Assembly (NCBI GenBank): GCA_020634615.1
Contig: JACKBI010000001.1
Span: 310,001-374,000 of the forward strand
Reading direction: 5' to 3'
DNA from: Anaerolineales bacterium
GTDB taxonomy: Bacteria; Chloroflexota; Anaerolineae; JAAEKA01
Length of the DNA stretch: 64,000 bases
Shown here: positions 8,446 through 16,278 of the stretch, in pieces
Position numbering within the stretch: position 1 is the stretch's first letter
Layout: the number at the start of each line of letters is the position of its first letter
Notes under the pieces: generated by a model
The model's input: only the letters and a program-made list of their open reading frames with translations
Told to the model about the DNA's origin: nothing
Database searches by the model: none
Made by a program: the position numbers and the translations under genes

Positions 8446-8533
8446 CTGCAGTCCGGCCAAAACAAACGCAACTCTGCTATTCCAATCTTCTGACCTTTGG
8501 CTTCTGGCCTCTACTCCTCTGACCTCCCTTGTC

Positions 8534-9070
8534 TCAGCGCAACTCGCGCCCGAAGAACAGCGCTACGCTGCCTGTCCTGTAATAGCGATCGTGAAAACCG
8601 CAGAACGCGAACCCGTGGCGCTGGAAGAAACGCACGGCCGGGTCGTTTTGGGTCGGCATGGGCGCCATCAGGCGATGCAACTGGTGGTCGCTGCCCCACT
8701 GGACTGCGGCGCGCAGCAGCGTTGTGCCGATGCCCTGCCGCCGCCGCCGCCGATCGATCACCAAATGCCAGATCCAGCCGGTCTGCATGTCAGGCTCAGG
8801 ACCGATGTCCACGTAGCCGACAACGCCGTCGCCAGCCCAGTCTTCGGCGACCATGATGCAATAGCCGCGCTGCCAGTGCAGCAACAGGGCGTCTTCGGGT
8901 GATGGGTAGTCCAGACGCAGCTCGCGCGGCAAGGTGGCCGAGCGCAAATGTGCCGAAACCTGATCCCGGCTCTCGCGCAGGTCAAGCTGCCAGACCCGGC
9001 GGGTCTCGGAAGATGCATCAAGTTGGAGGCAGTGGGCGATGTCGTTGGGCGTTGCGAAGCGGATCTGCAT
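8534..9070 (-). CDS. GNAT-family N-acetyltransferase
   Basis: A 178-residue acetyl-CoA-dependent acyltransferase. Motif A is clear around residues 105-125 (HLVIDRRRRRQGIGTTLLRAA, with the Q/RxxGxG/A pyrophosphate loop RQGIGT). The following helix and the FFQRHGFAFCGF strand complete the GNAT core. The acceptor substrate is unknown. I start at the ATG at 9070 because a near-consensus promoter lies only 10 bases upstream. The frame is open further up to 9109, but that start would lie within the promoter. Predicted leaderless gene. Confidence 0.8.
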   Translation of the reverse strand: MQIRFATPNDIAHCLQLDASSETRRVWQLDLRESRDQVSAHLRSATLPRELRLDYPSPEDALLLHWQRGYCIMVAEDWAGDGVVGYVDIGPEPDMQTGWIWHLVIDRRRRRQGIGTTLLRAAVQWGSDHQLHRLMAPMPTQNDPAVRFFQRHGFAFCGFHDRYYRTGSVALFFGRELR

Positions 9071-9080
9071 GGTAGACAGG

Positions 9081-9109
9081 ATTTTAACACCGGGGATATG
9101 AATCGGCAA
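9081..9109 (-). promoter_or_regulatory. Promoter of the GNAT gene
   Basis: On the minus strand TTGCCG (9104-9109), a 17-base spacer, then TAAAAT (9081-9086). The -10 box ends 10 bases before the ATG at 9070 and no Shine-Dalgarno is seen, consistent with a leaderless transcript. Confidence 0.6.
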
Positions 9110-9153
9110 CTGAACGGCGGGGCAACGAACGACAGAGCGGACGGTTCCCCTGT

Positions 9154-11712
9154 TCAGCTTCCCTGTCCGACCAGATACACCACCGTGACACCATCTCCGC
9201 CTTCGCCTGGCTCGCCCTCACGGAAGTTTTTTACCAGCGGGTGCTTGCGCAGTTCGTTGCGCACAGCCGTTCGCAGCGCGCCGGTCCCCTTACCGTGAAT
9301 GACGCGCACCCAGGGCATCATGCCCAGATAGGCGTCGTCCAGGTATTTTTCCAGCCGCGGCAGCATCTCTTCGACGGTTGCGCCGCGGATGTCCAGCTCC
9401 AGTCCGACCTGCGGCAGCGGGGCGGAAACGTGTGAGGACGATTCGGCCACCGGCAGCCGGCCGGGGCGCTCCATACCCACCGGCAGCGCGTCGCCCACAT
9501 CACGCCGCTCCACCCGGCTGAGGGGCAGCCGCATACGATAGACGCCAAGTTGGAGCTCCGCTTCCTTCTCCGCCGGATTGAGCGATACGATCTGGGCCGA
9601 GCTTTGCAGGCTGGGAACCCAAACCGTGTCGCCGACGCGGATCGGTGTGGCAGATGGCGGTGCAACAGGCTTGTCCGGCGGCGGCAGCGGCGCGTTGGTT
9701 TCGCGCCGTGTTTCGATAACCTGCTGCGCCTGGTGCAAGGCCTGACGCTGTTCCTCACGCGCGTCGCTGGACGCCACCAGCCCAAGAAGCTGTTTACGCA
9801 CACGCTGCAACTCGTCTTCCAGGTCGTCCAGTTCAGACTGCGCCTGCTCACGCGCCTGGTTGAGCATGTCGCGGCGGGTCTGCTCGATGTTGTCGAGTTG
9901 CTGCTTGAGCGCTTTTTCGTGGGCGTCTGCCTTGCGCCGCATGGTCTCTGCTGCTGCCCGCTCTTCCTGCAGCCGCGTGCGCGTATCCTTGATCTCTTGC
10001 AGCAACTGGTCGGCCTCCAGCGCCTCCGGACGCACCAGAGACTGGGCTGCGTCGATGATGTTCTTCGGCAACCCCAGCCGCGTCGCAATAGCCAGCGCGT
10101 TGGAGCGACCCGGCAGGCCGATGCTCAGGTCGTAGGTCGGGGCCAGCGACTCGACGTCGAACTCGACGCTGGCGTTGCGCACGCCGGGTGTTCCATGGGC
10201 GTAGATCTTCAACTCGGAGTAATGGGTCGTCGCCAGCGTGGTGATGCGCCGCCGCACCAGGTGATCCAACAGCGCCCGCGCCAGCGCCGACCCTTCCTCA
10301 GGATCCGTGCCCGCGCCCAGTTCGTCCAGCAAAAGCAGACTGCGGTCATCCGCCTCTTCCAGGATGCTGATGATATTTGTCAGATGGCTGGAGAAGGTCG
10401 AAAGGCTTTGTTCGATGCTCTGCTCGTCGCCGATGTCGGCGTAGATGCCCTCGAAACAGGAAAGTTGGCTGCCGTCGCCGGCCGGAATGTGCATACCCGC
10501 CTGGGCCATCAGTGTCAACAGACCGACGGTTTTAAGCGTCACCGTCTTGCCGCCGGTGTTGGGGCCGGTCACCAACAACACAAAATAGCTATCTTCCAGG
10601 TAAACGTCGATGGGCACCACCGTTTCCGGGTTCAGCAGCGGATGGCGCGCCCGCTTGAGGTCGATGGTGGATCCGGGGTGTTGCGGAGAGGGGGAGGAGG
10701 TGACTGAGTGACCGGGTGACAAGGTGACATCAGTAGTCACGGTCCCGCCGCGCGTCACTTCTAGCTTTCCCTGATTTCCCTTCTTTCCCTCTTTCCCTCC
10801 CGGTCCCTCCTTTCCGACCTTCTTCCACTCCACCAGCTCCGGCTCCGTCGCACGCAAGTCGTCGGCATAGCGCGCCCGCGCGAAAATCAGGTCCAGTATG
10901 GCCAGCGCCTCCACCGTCTGGCGGATGTAAGGCGCTTCGTCGGCCACCAGATCGCTCAGCTCTGCCAGCAGCCGGCGCACTTCCTCTTCCTCGTCCATCT
11001 GCAATTTGCGCCAGTCGTTGTTCAACTCCACCGCACCGAACGGCTCGATGAACAGCGTCGCGCCGCTGGAAGACTGGTCGTGGATCAGACCGCGGATACG
11101 GCCCTTGAACTCCGCTTTGAGCGGGACGACGTAACGCCCCTGCCGCTGCGTGACAATCGGCTCCTGGAGATACTGCGCCGTGTCGGGCGAGTTGATGACG
11201 CGACTCAACCGGTCCATCAGCCGGCTCTGCACTACTTTGATCTCGGAGCGCAGGCGGGCCAGTTTGGGACTCGCGCTGTCCATCACCTCGCCGCGGTCGT
11301 TGAGCACCTGGCCGATCTGGTCGGCGACATGCAGCACCGGCTCAATGCGGTAGGCGATGTCGGCCATCACCGGATAGCGGCCTTCGACGCGCACCAGGAT
11401 GTTGCGCAGCGTGCGGGCGCGCTGCAACGTGCTGCGGATTTCCAGCAGCTCGTGGGGTAACAACACCGCGCCGCGCTCCGCTTGCGGCAGATAAACGCGC
11501 ACGTCGAACACACCGCCCAGGTGAACGTCGCTGTGTTCACTCAGCAGCCGGCGCGCTTCAGCGGTCTCGGAAAGCCAGTGGCGGGCCAGCGTCAGATCGT
11601 CGGTCGGCAGCATGTCACGGGCAAGCTGCGCGCCCGCCGAAAAGCTGGTCCGTTGGGCCAGTCGTTGCAGGATCTTGTCGAATTCGAGGGTGTGGAGAGA
11701 TTTCGCGTTCAT
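9154..11712 (-). CDS. mutS2: MutS2 (endonuclease/ribosome-rescue ATPase) with a repeat-derived insertion
   Basis: An 852-residue MutS2: a MutS-type ATPase lacking the mismatch-binding domain, with a C-terminal Smr nuclease domain. In bacteria it is linked to recombination suppression and to splitting collided ribosomes (RqcU). Walker A GPNTGGKT is near residue 384, Walker B LLLLDELGAGTDPEEG follows, and a coiled coil spans about 510-640. The Smr domain at the C-terminus carries LDIRGATVEEML and VIHGKGTGALR. Residues about 299-348 are an unusual Lys/Gly then Thr/Ser/Pro-rich insert coded by iterated polypurine and GGTGACN words, placed just before the ATPase domain. A leaderless-type promoter precedes the ATG. 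Confidence 0.93.
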   Translation of the reverse strand: MNAKSLHTLEFDKILQRLAQRTSFSAGAQLARDMLPTDDLTLARHWLSETAEARRLLSEHSDVHLGGVFDVRVYLPQAERGAVLLPHELLEIRSTLQRARTLRNILVRVEGRYPVMADIAYRIEPVLHVADQIGQVLNDRGEVMDSASPKLARLRSEIKVVQSRLMDRLSRVINSPDTAQYLQEPIVTQRQGRYVVPLKAEFKGRIRGLIHDQSSSGATLFIEPFGAVELNNDWRKLQMDEEEEVRRLLAELSDLVADEAPYIRQTVEALAILDLIFARARYADDLRATEPELVEWKKVGKEGPGGKEGKKGNQGKLEVTRGGTVTTDVTLSPGHSVTSSPSPQHPGSTIDLKRARHPLLNPETVVPIDVYLEDSYFVLLVTGPNTGGKTVTLKTVGLLTLMAQAGMHIPAGDGSQLSCFEGIYADIGDEQSIEQSLSTFSSHLTNIISILEEADDRSLLLLDELGAGTDPEEGSALARALLDHLVRRRITTLATTHYSELKIYAHGTPGVRNASVEFDVESLAPTYDLSIGLPGRSNALAIATRLGLPKNIIDAAQSLVRPEALEADQLLQEIKDTRTRLQEERAAAETMRRKADAHEKALKQQLDNIEQTRRDMLNQAREQAQSELDDLEDELQRVRKQLLGLVASSDAREEQRQALHQAQQVIETRRETNAPLPPPDKPVAPPSATPIRVGDTVWVPSLQSSAQIVSLNPAEKEAELQLGVYRMRLPLSRVERRDVGDALPVGMERPGRLPVAESSSHVSAPLPQVGLELDIRGATVEEMLPRLEKYLDDAYLGMMPWVRVIHGKGTGALRTAVRNELRKHPLVKNFREGEPGEGGDGVTVVYLVGQGS
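10680..10815. repeat. Two iterated-word tracts inside the mutS2 coding region
   Basis: On the plus strand GTGACTGA, GTGACCGG, GTGACAAG, GTGACATC units (10700-10742) are followed by TTTCCCTC-type words (10765-10812). They encode the insert at MutS2 residues about 299-348. The first tract matches the one in the linker between carrier domains 3 and 4 of the giant synthase; the second matches intergenic polypurine tracts. Confidence 0.75.
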
Positions 11713-11721
11713 ACGGCGCTG

Positions 11722-11751
11722 AGTATATCATCAGCCCGCCTCTGTCCGCAA
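11722..11751 (-). promoter_or_regulatory. Promoter of mutS2
   Basis: Minus strand: TTGCGG (11746-11751), 18-base spacer, TATACT (11722-11727). The -10 ends 9 bases before the mutS2 ATG, so transcription would start close to the start codon, again without an obvious Shine-Dalgarno. Confidence 0.5.
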
Positions 11752-11781
11752 CTACCGGAGTAATCTCATCACTGTTTTCTA

Positions 11782-13215
11782 TTACACCGAAAGCGTGACC
11801 GCAGATTCCCCTTGCGCCGAGCCATCCGGAGTTGGCTGGCCGACGGGCGCCAGGACCGCTTCCAGCAGCGGCCGAATCTGCGTCAACTGTTTGACCCGGA
11901 TCACGAAGTCCCAGGCCGGTTCGAACTTCTTCCAGCCGGCGCTATAGAAGAAGTGTTTCAGGGAGTGTTTGGCGGAGCTGTGCGCAGACGCGGCGCGCGC
12001 GATCGATCCCCAGCGGTAGAATGCCTCGTAGGACCAGTCATAGCCGCGCTTCAGCTCGTCCGGCGTCAGCTGGTTCGGGCGGTAGACGACGTGACGGGTG
12101 TCGTACAGGTCCCAGTCGTGGGTAACGATCCGTCCCTGTGCGGCCATGTCCGCATAGAGTGCGGTGCCGGGATAGGGTGTCAGAATGTGGAAGGTGGCCG
12201 TGGTAATGCCGTTTTCGACCGCCCAGTCCACGGTGCGCGCAAAGACATCGCGGTCGTCGCCGTCCAGCCCGAAGACGAAGCTGCCATTGATCATGATTCC
12301 CAAATCGTCCAGCTTTCGCACGACCGCGGCGTAGCTGCGGCCCAGGTTCTGGCGTTTGTGCGCGCTGGCCAGACTGCTCTGGGATAGCGTTTCAAATCCG
12401 ACGAACAGGCTGCGCAGCCCGGCCGCGGCGGCCTCAACAATCACGTCGTCGCGCAGAATCGAATCGACCGTTGCCGCGGCCTGAAACACGCGTCCCATGC
12501 CGCGCATGCCGCGGAAAAGGTCGCGTGCGAAGCGCGGGTTGCCCAAAAGGTGATCGTCGAGGAAATAGAGATGGCGGCCAGGAAGACGCGCGATCTCGCG
12601 CAAGGCCGCATCGACCGTCTGAGTGTAGAAGGTCCGTCCCCCGGTGAAGAACGCATCTTTGTAACAGAACGAGCAGTGATGGGGACAGCCGCGCGTGACG
12701 ACGATCGAGTTGGGGACGAGGTAGAGCCGCCGCTTGATGAGATCCCGTCGAATCGGCGGCAGATTTGCCAGCGTACGGGTCGTGGAGTCGTAGCGCGGCA
12801 ACGGCCGGCCGGCAGCGAAATCCTCCAGAAAGCGCGGAAACGTGTCTTCTCCCGGTCCCGTGAAGATCGTGTCAGCGTGAGGCGCTGCCTCATCGGGTAG
12901 GGATGTGACGTGCAGCCCGCCAAGGATGACATAAACGCCGCGGGCTCGGTAGTGGTCAGCGATCTGATAGGCGCGCCGAGCGTTGGTGATGTAGACCTGA
13001 ATCGCCACCAGATCGGGATGGTCGTCGAGATCAAGAGTCTCGACGTGTTCATCCTGCAGGGTGACCGCGATATCCGGGTCGAGATGGCCGGCCAGTGTAG
13101 CCAGACCCAGCGGCGGAAAAAGCGAGTACTTGATCGGTCGCCAATAGGGGCTTGTCGCCTCTGTCAACGCAGGAAGGATGAACTTCACATGTCTGAGTCG
13201 CGGCTTGGCGTTCAT
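11782..13215 (-). CDS. B12-binding domain radical SAM protein
   Basis: A 477-residue protein with an N-terminal cobalamin-binding Rossmann-like domain (about 20-150, including FPPLGLATLAGHL and VILGGLHVTSLPDEA) and a radical SAM core. The iron-sulphur Cys motif CPHHCSFC is near residue 190. Downstream is a TIM-barrel with FVGFETLSQSSL and LTPYPGTALY, as in the PhpK/HpnJ/BchE-like superfamily. Members methylate or rearrange unreactive carbon in lipid, pigment and antibiotic biosynthesis; the substrate here is unknown. The start at 13215 (MNAKPRL) is preceded by GGAAAGG. A longer frame opens at 13287. There is no partner enzyme next to it. Confidence 0.8.
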   Translation of the reverse strand: MNAKPRLRHVKFILPALTEATSPYWRPIKYSLFPPLGLATLAGHLDPDIAVTLQDEHVETLDLDDHPDLVAIQVYITNARRAYQIADHYRARGVYVILGGLHVTSLPDEAAPHADTIFTGPGEDTFPRFLEDFAAGRPLPRYDSTTRTLANLPPIRRDLIKRRLYLVPNSIVVTRGCPHHCSFCYKDAFFTGGRTFYTQTVDAALREIARLPGRHLYFLDDHLLGNPRFARDLFRGMRGMGRVFQAAATVDSILRDDVIVEAAAAGLRSLFVGFETLSQSSLASAHKRQNLGRSYAAVVRKLDDLGIMINGSFVFGLDGDDRDVFARTVDWAVENGITTATFHILTPYPGTALYADMAAQGRIVTHDWDLYDTRHVVYRPNQLTPDELKRGYDWSYEAFYRWGSIARAASAHSSAKHSLKHFFYSAGWKKFEPAWDFVIRVKQLTQIRPLLEAVLAPVGQPTPDGSAQGESAVTLSV

Positions 13216-13423
13216 GGGTGTTGCCTTTCCGGGTCGTCGGAGTGCGGCGATCCCTTCCCAATCCAGAATAACCGTGCTGCCTGTCAAAACTTGCTATTTC
13301 TTGATGATCTTGCCCCCCGGCGCATTACAAACGACCATATCGCCCCGCGAATCAAACACGCGGCAGGGCCTGTCTATTTCAAGGCCTCGCCGCGTATTTC
13401 GTCGTTCAAACCGACCCGAGCTG

Positions 13424-13753
13424 CTACGATTCGGCAGGGGTCACAAAATCATACGCTTCCTGAAGCAGGGCAGCCCAGCGCGCTTCCTCCACCTGATCGA
13501 CCAGCGCCCATTCGCGGAACACGCGGCCGTTGGGTGCGAAATTGTGTGCCTGCTCGCTGGCTACCAGCTCGTTGACGCGACTGGCCGGCACCTTGACGAT
13601 CAAGTTGTTGGTGCCCCGTTCCAGCGACGCGAAAAACTGGCCTCGGCTGCGCAGACAGGCGAAGCCCATCATCGTGCCCCGTTCGGCCCGGCCGGTGGCC
13701 AGTAGTGGCTCCGCGAGAGTCCAGAAAAGTTCACCTTTTTCGGTTTCGTTCAT
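13424..13753 (-). CDS. TfoX N-terminal/YjbR-like small protein
   Basis: A 109-residue protein resembling the stand-alone TfoX N-terminal or YjbR fold: MMGFACLRSRGQFFASL, then LIVKVPASRVNELVA, and the end of the fold FREWALVDQVEEARWAALLQ. Stand-alone members are cytoplasmic and uncharacterised, and there is no competence context here. The ATG at 13753 has AAAGGAG six bases upstream. It lies 124 bases downstream of the VOC gene on the same strand and probably shares its promoter at 14.31 kb. Confidence 0.65.
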   Translation of the reverse strand: MNETEKGELFWTLAEPLLATGRAERGTMMGFACLRSRGQFFASLERGTNNLIVKVPASRVNELVASEQAHNFAPNGRVFREWALVDQVEEARWAALLQEAYDFVTPAES

Positions 13754-13877
13754 GTCTTGCTCCTTTGCACCGGACCAGAAAACCCGGTGGCTGACAAAAC
13801 GCGGACCGGTTCTTCGCCAGGCAAACGCACCTGATGAAAAACCGGCCCGCAAAACCCCGCCCAGGACAGGTCGTTGG

Positions 13878-14249
13878 CTAACCCATGGAATGCAGGCCGA
13901 CCCGGTTGCCTTCGGTGTCCAGGAATATGGCGATGAAGCCATTCTCGCCGATGTCCTGCTTGGGACCCAGCACCTTGCCGCCAGCGTCCTCCACCCGATC
14001 CAGCACGACCGACAGGTCCTCGCCACCGTTGAGGTAGACCAGCGTGCCGTCGGTGCTGGGTGTGTAGAATTCACCGGTCACTATCGCGCCGCCAACCCCT
14101 TTGCCAGACTCGTAGGGAAGCGTCGCCATCTTGAAACCAGGATGCATCTCGAACACCTCGATTGTCGCATCGAAGATCGCGCCATAAAATGCCGCCGCCC
14201 GGTCGATATCGGTGCTGGGGATCTCGAACCAATTCAGTGCGTTGTCCAT
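13878..14249 (-). CDS. VOC-family (glyoxalase/bleomycin-resistance-like) protein
   Basis: A 123-residue protein of the vicinal oxygen chelate superfamily. It opens with WFEIPSTDIDRAAAFYGAIF, has the mid strand GVGGAIVTGEFYTPS, and the second beta-alpha-beta-beta-beta unit ends in FIAIFLDTEGNRVGLHSM. Both halves of the paired fold are visible. The subclass with early WFEIP resembles the small enzyme-like VOC proteins often annotated as lactoylglutathione lyase-like. Start ATG at 14249, with GGAGAAAGG upstream. First gene of a probable two-gene transcript with the TfoX-like gene. Confidence 0.8.
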   Translation of the reverse strand: MDNALNWFEIPSTDIDRAAAFYGAIFDATIEVFEMHPGFKMATLPYESGKGVGGAIVTGEFYTPSTDGTLVYLNGGEDLSVVLDRVEDAGGKVLGPKQDIGENGFIAIFLDTEGNRVGLHSMG

Positions 14250-14309
14250 CGTACCTTTCTCCTTTAGACTGTACAGAAGCCCCGTTAGCATATGCTGTTG
14301 ACAGGTACA

Positions 14310-14338
14310 ATTATAGAACATGCGTGCGAAAAAGTCAA
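14310..14338 (-). promoter_or_regulatory. Strong promoter for the VOC/TfoX-like pair
   Basis: Minus strand: TTGACT (14333-14338), 17-base spacer, perfect TATAAT (14310-14315). A leader of about 50 bases with a Shine-Dalgarno leads to the ATG at 14249. This is the best sigma-70 consensus in the window. Confidence 0.75.
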
Positions 14339-14456
14339 ATTCCGGACCGCTTCACCCGCCCGCTGAGCTGTTTTGCGGGAAGCGGCAGCAGCGGCTACAA
14401 TCGGGGACGGCGCTTGTTGCACCGCTCCTGTCCGCGAGCTATGCGGCCTGAAAACC

Positions 14457-15581
14457 ATGACCGGATCACCTCCCCAATTCATCCATCAACGGATCGTTCT
14501 GAAGCTGGGCACCAGCGTACTGACCGCCGGCTCGCCGCGCATCAACCGGCCGCGGCTGTTGGACATCGTGCGCCAATGTGCGCGCTTGCAGGCTGCGGGA
14601 ATCGAGGTGGTCGTGGTCAGCTCGGGAGCCATCGGCGCGGGCCGCGAGCGACTGGGATTTCGCCAGTTGCCGCGCGCCATGCCTGCCAAGCAAATGCTGG
14701 CCGCCGTTGGCCAGAGCCGGCTGCTGGGGCTGTACGAGGAATACTTCGCCATCTACGACATCGTGGTTGGCCAGGTGTTGCTGACACGCGCCGACCTGGA
14801 CAACCGCAGCCGCTACCTCAACGCGCGTGACACGTTGCAGGCGCTGCTGGCCGAGCGCATCGTGCCGATCATCAACGAAAACGACGCAGTCGCCACCGAG
14901 GAGATCAAGCTGGGCGACAACGACACGCTGTCTGCGCTGGTGTCCAACCTGGTGGAGGCCGACCTGTTGCTGATCCTCACCGACCAGCCGGGGCTGTTCA
15001 CTGCCGATCCGCGCAGCGACCCGGGCGCGCAACTCATCAGCGAGGTGGCGGTCATCGACGATGACTTGCGCGCCATTGCCGGCGGCTCCCATAGCGGGCT
15101 GGGCGTCGGCGGCATGACCACCAAGCTGACCGCGGCCGACCTTGCCCGGCGGGGCGGCGCACAGGTCGTCATCGCGGCCGGCAGCGTCGAGGACGTGCTG
15201 CTGAGGGTCGCGGCGGGCGAGCGCATCGGCACCCGTTTCGCACCGTTGGCGGGCCGATTGGAAAGCCGCAAGCGCTGGCTGCTGGGTGGCCTGGCGCCCA
15301 CCGGGCGCATCTGGGTCGATGCGGGCGCCGAGCGGGCGCTGCTGGCCAACGGCCGCAGCCTGCTGCCGGTCGGCGTGACGCGCGTCGATGGCCAGTTTCA
15401 ACGCGGCGACACCGTGCGCATCTGCAACGCGGCCGGCCGCGAGGTGGCGCGCGGGCTGTCACGCTACGGCGCCGAGTCGCTGGAACGGATCATGGGCCGG
15501 CGTTCGGACGAGATCGAGACGATCCTGGGCTACGAATACGGCGAGACGGTGGTACACCGGGATGACCTGGTGGTGCTGTAG
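14457..15581 (+). CDS. proB: Glutamate 5-kinase
   Basis: The first enzyme of proline synthesis: it phosphorylates glutamate to gamma-glutamyl phosphate, passed to ProA. The 374-residue protein has the amino-acid kinase domain (LKLGTSVLTAG, VVSSGAIGAGRERLG, INENDAVATEE, DNDTLSALVSNLVEADLL, GVGGMTTKLTAA). A C-terminal PUA domain of about 80 residues starts near GRIWVDAGAERALL. The start ATG at 14457 is chosen over a longer frame from 14373 because ten residues then precede the first kinase strand. It is followed by a small membrane protein and proA on the same strand, so proline synthesis is encoded here with an inserted gene. Confidence 0.95.
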   Translation: MTGSPPQFIHQRIVLKLGTSVLTAGSPRINRPRLLDIVRQCARLQAAGIEVVVVSSGAIGAGRERLGFRQLPRAMPAKQMLAAVGQSRLLGLYEEYFAIYDIVVGQVLLTRADLDNRSRYLNARDTLQALLAERIVPIINENDAVATEEIKLGDNDTLSALVSNLVEADLLLILTDQPGLFTADPRSDPGAQLISEVAVIDDDLRAIAGGSHSGLGVGGMTTKLTAADLARRGGAQVVIAAGSVEDVLLRVAAGERIGTRFAPLAGRLESRKRWLLGGLAPTGRIWVDAGAERALLANGRSLLPVGVTRVDGQFQRGDTVRICNAAGREVARGLSRYGAESLERIMGRRSDEIETILGYEYGETVVHRDDLVVL

Positions 15582-15594
15582 CGCGACGGGTCGA

Positions 15595-15622
15595 TTGACG
15601 TGATTGGCGAGGTGGCTATAAT
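15595..15622 (+). promoter_or_regulatory. Near-consensus promoter overlapping the start of the middle pro gene
   Basis: TTGACG (15595-15600), 16-base spacer, TATAAT (15617-15622). The -10 box overlaps the ATG at 15621, so a transcript from it would begin downstream of that codon. It could drive proA and an N-terminally shorter form of the membrane protein, or be chance. Confidence 0.4.
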
Positions 15623-16274
15623 GGACGAACTAGAAAACGTTCCCAAGGCCCCAGATGCTGCGCAATCAGAAGACAGCATTGAATTGCTTGTGCGTCAGCC
15701 GTGCGCGGCTGTTATGGAGCGCTTGGCAACAATCGCAGAACCGTTCAGTCTATACGCCGCAATGATACCGGGTGAGCGCAACCGCCGCGTTGATTTCTGG
15801 ATCAAAATTACCGGCAACCGGTTTGAGGCATGGCCGAAGGCAAGGATTACGAGTCTGGTGACAACCGGGAGCGGATCGCCTTACTACCGATCCAAGGTGC
15901 GCGGCGAAGTGATACTGCAGCCGGAAGGTTGTTTGCTCAAGGCATCGATCAACGATGGCGGTCTGTTGCCCACAGCAAGGTTGGCCCGGTCGGTACTCCC
16001 GGTGATAGTAACCCTAGCCCTGATTGTCAGTCTGGCAAAACTGCTGATGAGCGGTCTCTCGCCAGACAGTTTGAAAGCTGTTGGTGCAGTGGCAGCATTC
16101 GCGATCTTCGTGTGGGGCTTGTTTCGGCTCACGTTGAGGCAAAACAAGCTGGCTGTTGCGAACGATAGACACCACCACCGGCGTTTCATCGAACTGCTAC
16201 GCACAACCGTGTTGGACACTGCACACGCCGCTATCGAAAGCAAAAACCAGTCGGTTGTAAACACCACGGAGTAA
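15621..16274 (+). CDS. Hypothetical protein with two transmembrane helices
   Basis: A 217-residue protein without a recognised family. Residues about 1-120 are soluble and strand-rich (VDFWIKITGNRFEAWPKARI, then VRGEVILQPEGCLLKASI). Two adjacent hydrophobic helices follow (SVLPVIVTLALIVSLAKLLM and AVGAVAAFAIFVWGLFRLTL), then a charged His-rich tail. The shape suits a membrane-anchored accessory protein. It lies 40 bases after proB and 4 bases before proA, so it is probably co-transcribed, but nothing suggests a role in proline synthesis. Start uncertain: GTG 15600, ATG 15621 or ATG 15714 are all in frame. Confidence 0.6.
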   Translation: MDELENVPKAPDAAQSEDSIELLVRQPCAAVMERLATIAEPFSLYAAMIPGERNRRVDFWIKITGNRFEAWPKARITSLVTTGSGSPYYRSKVRGEVILQPEGCLLKASINDGGLLPTARLARSVLPVIVTLALIVSLAKLLMSGLSPDSLKAVGAVAAFAIFVWGLFRLTLRQNKLAVANDRHHHRRFIELLRTTVLDTAHAAIESKNQSVVNTTE

Positions 16275-16278
16275 CCTA

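Noticed and set aside
9550..10707. 385-codon plus-strand frame opposite mutS2
   Set aside because: Antisense to the MutS2 ATPase core and coiled coil; Leu/Arg/Gln-rich translation only.
14296..14301. TTGACA on the plus strand upstream of proB as a -35 box
   Set aside because: No -10 box lies at 16-18 bases on the plus strand; the good promoter here is on the minus strand.
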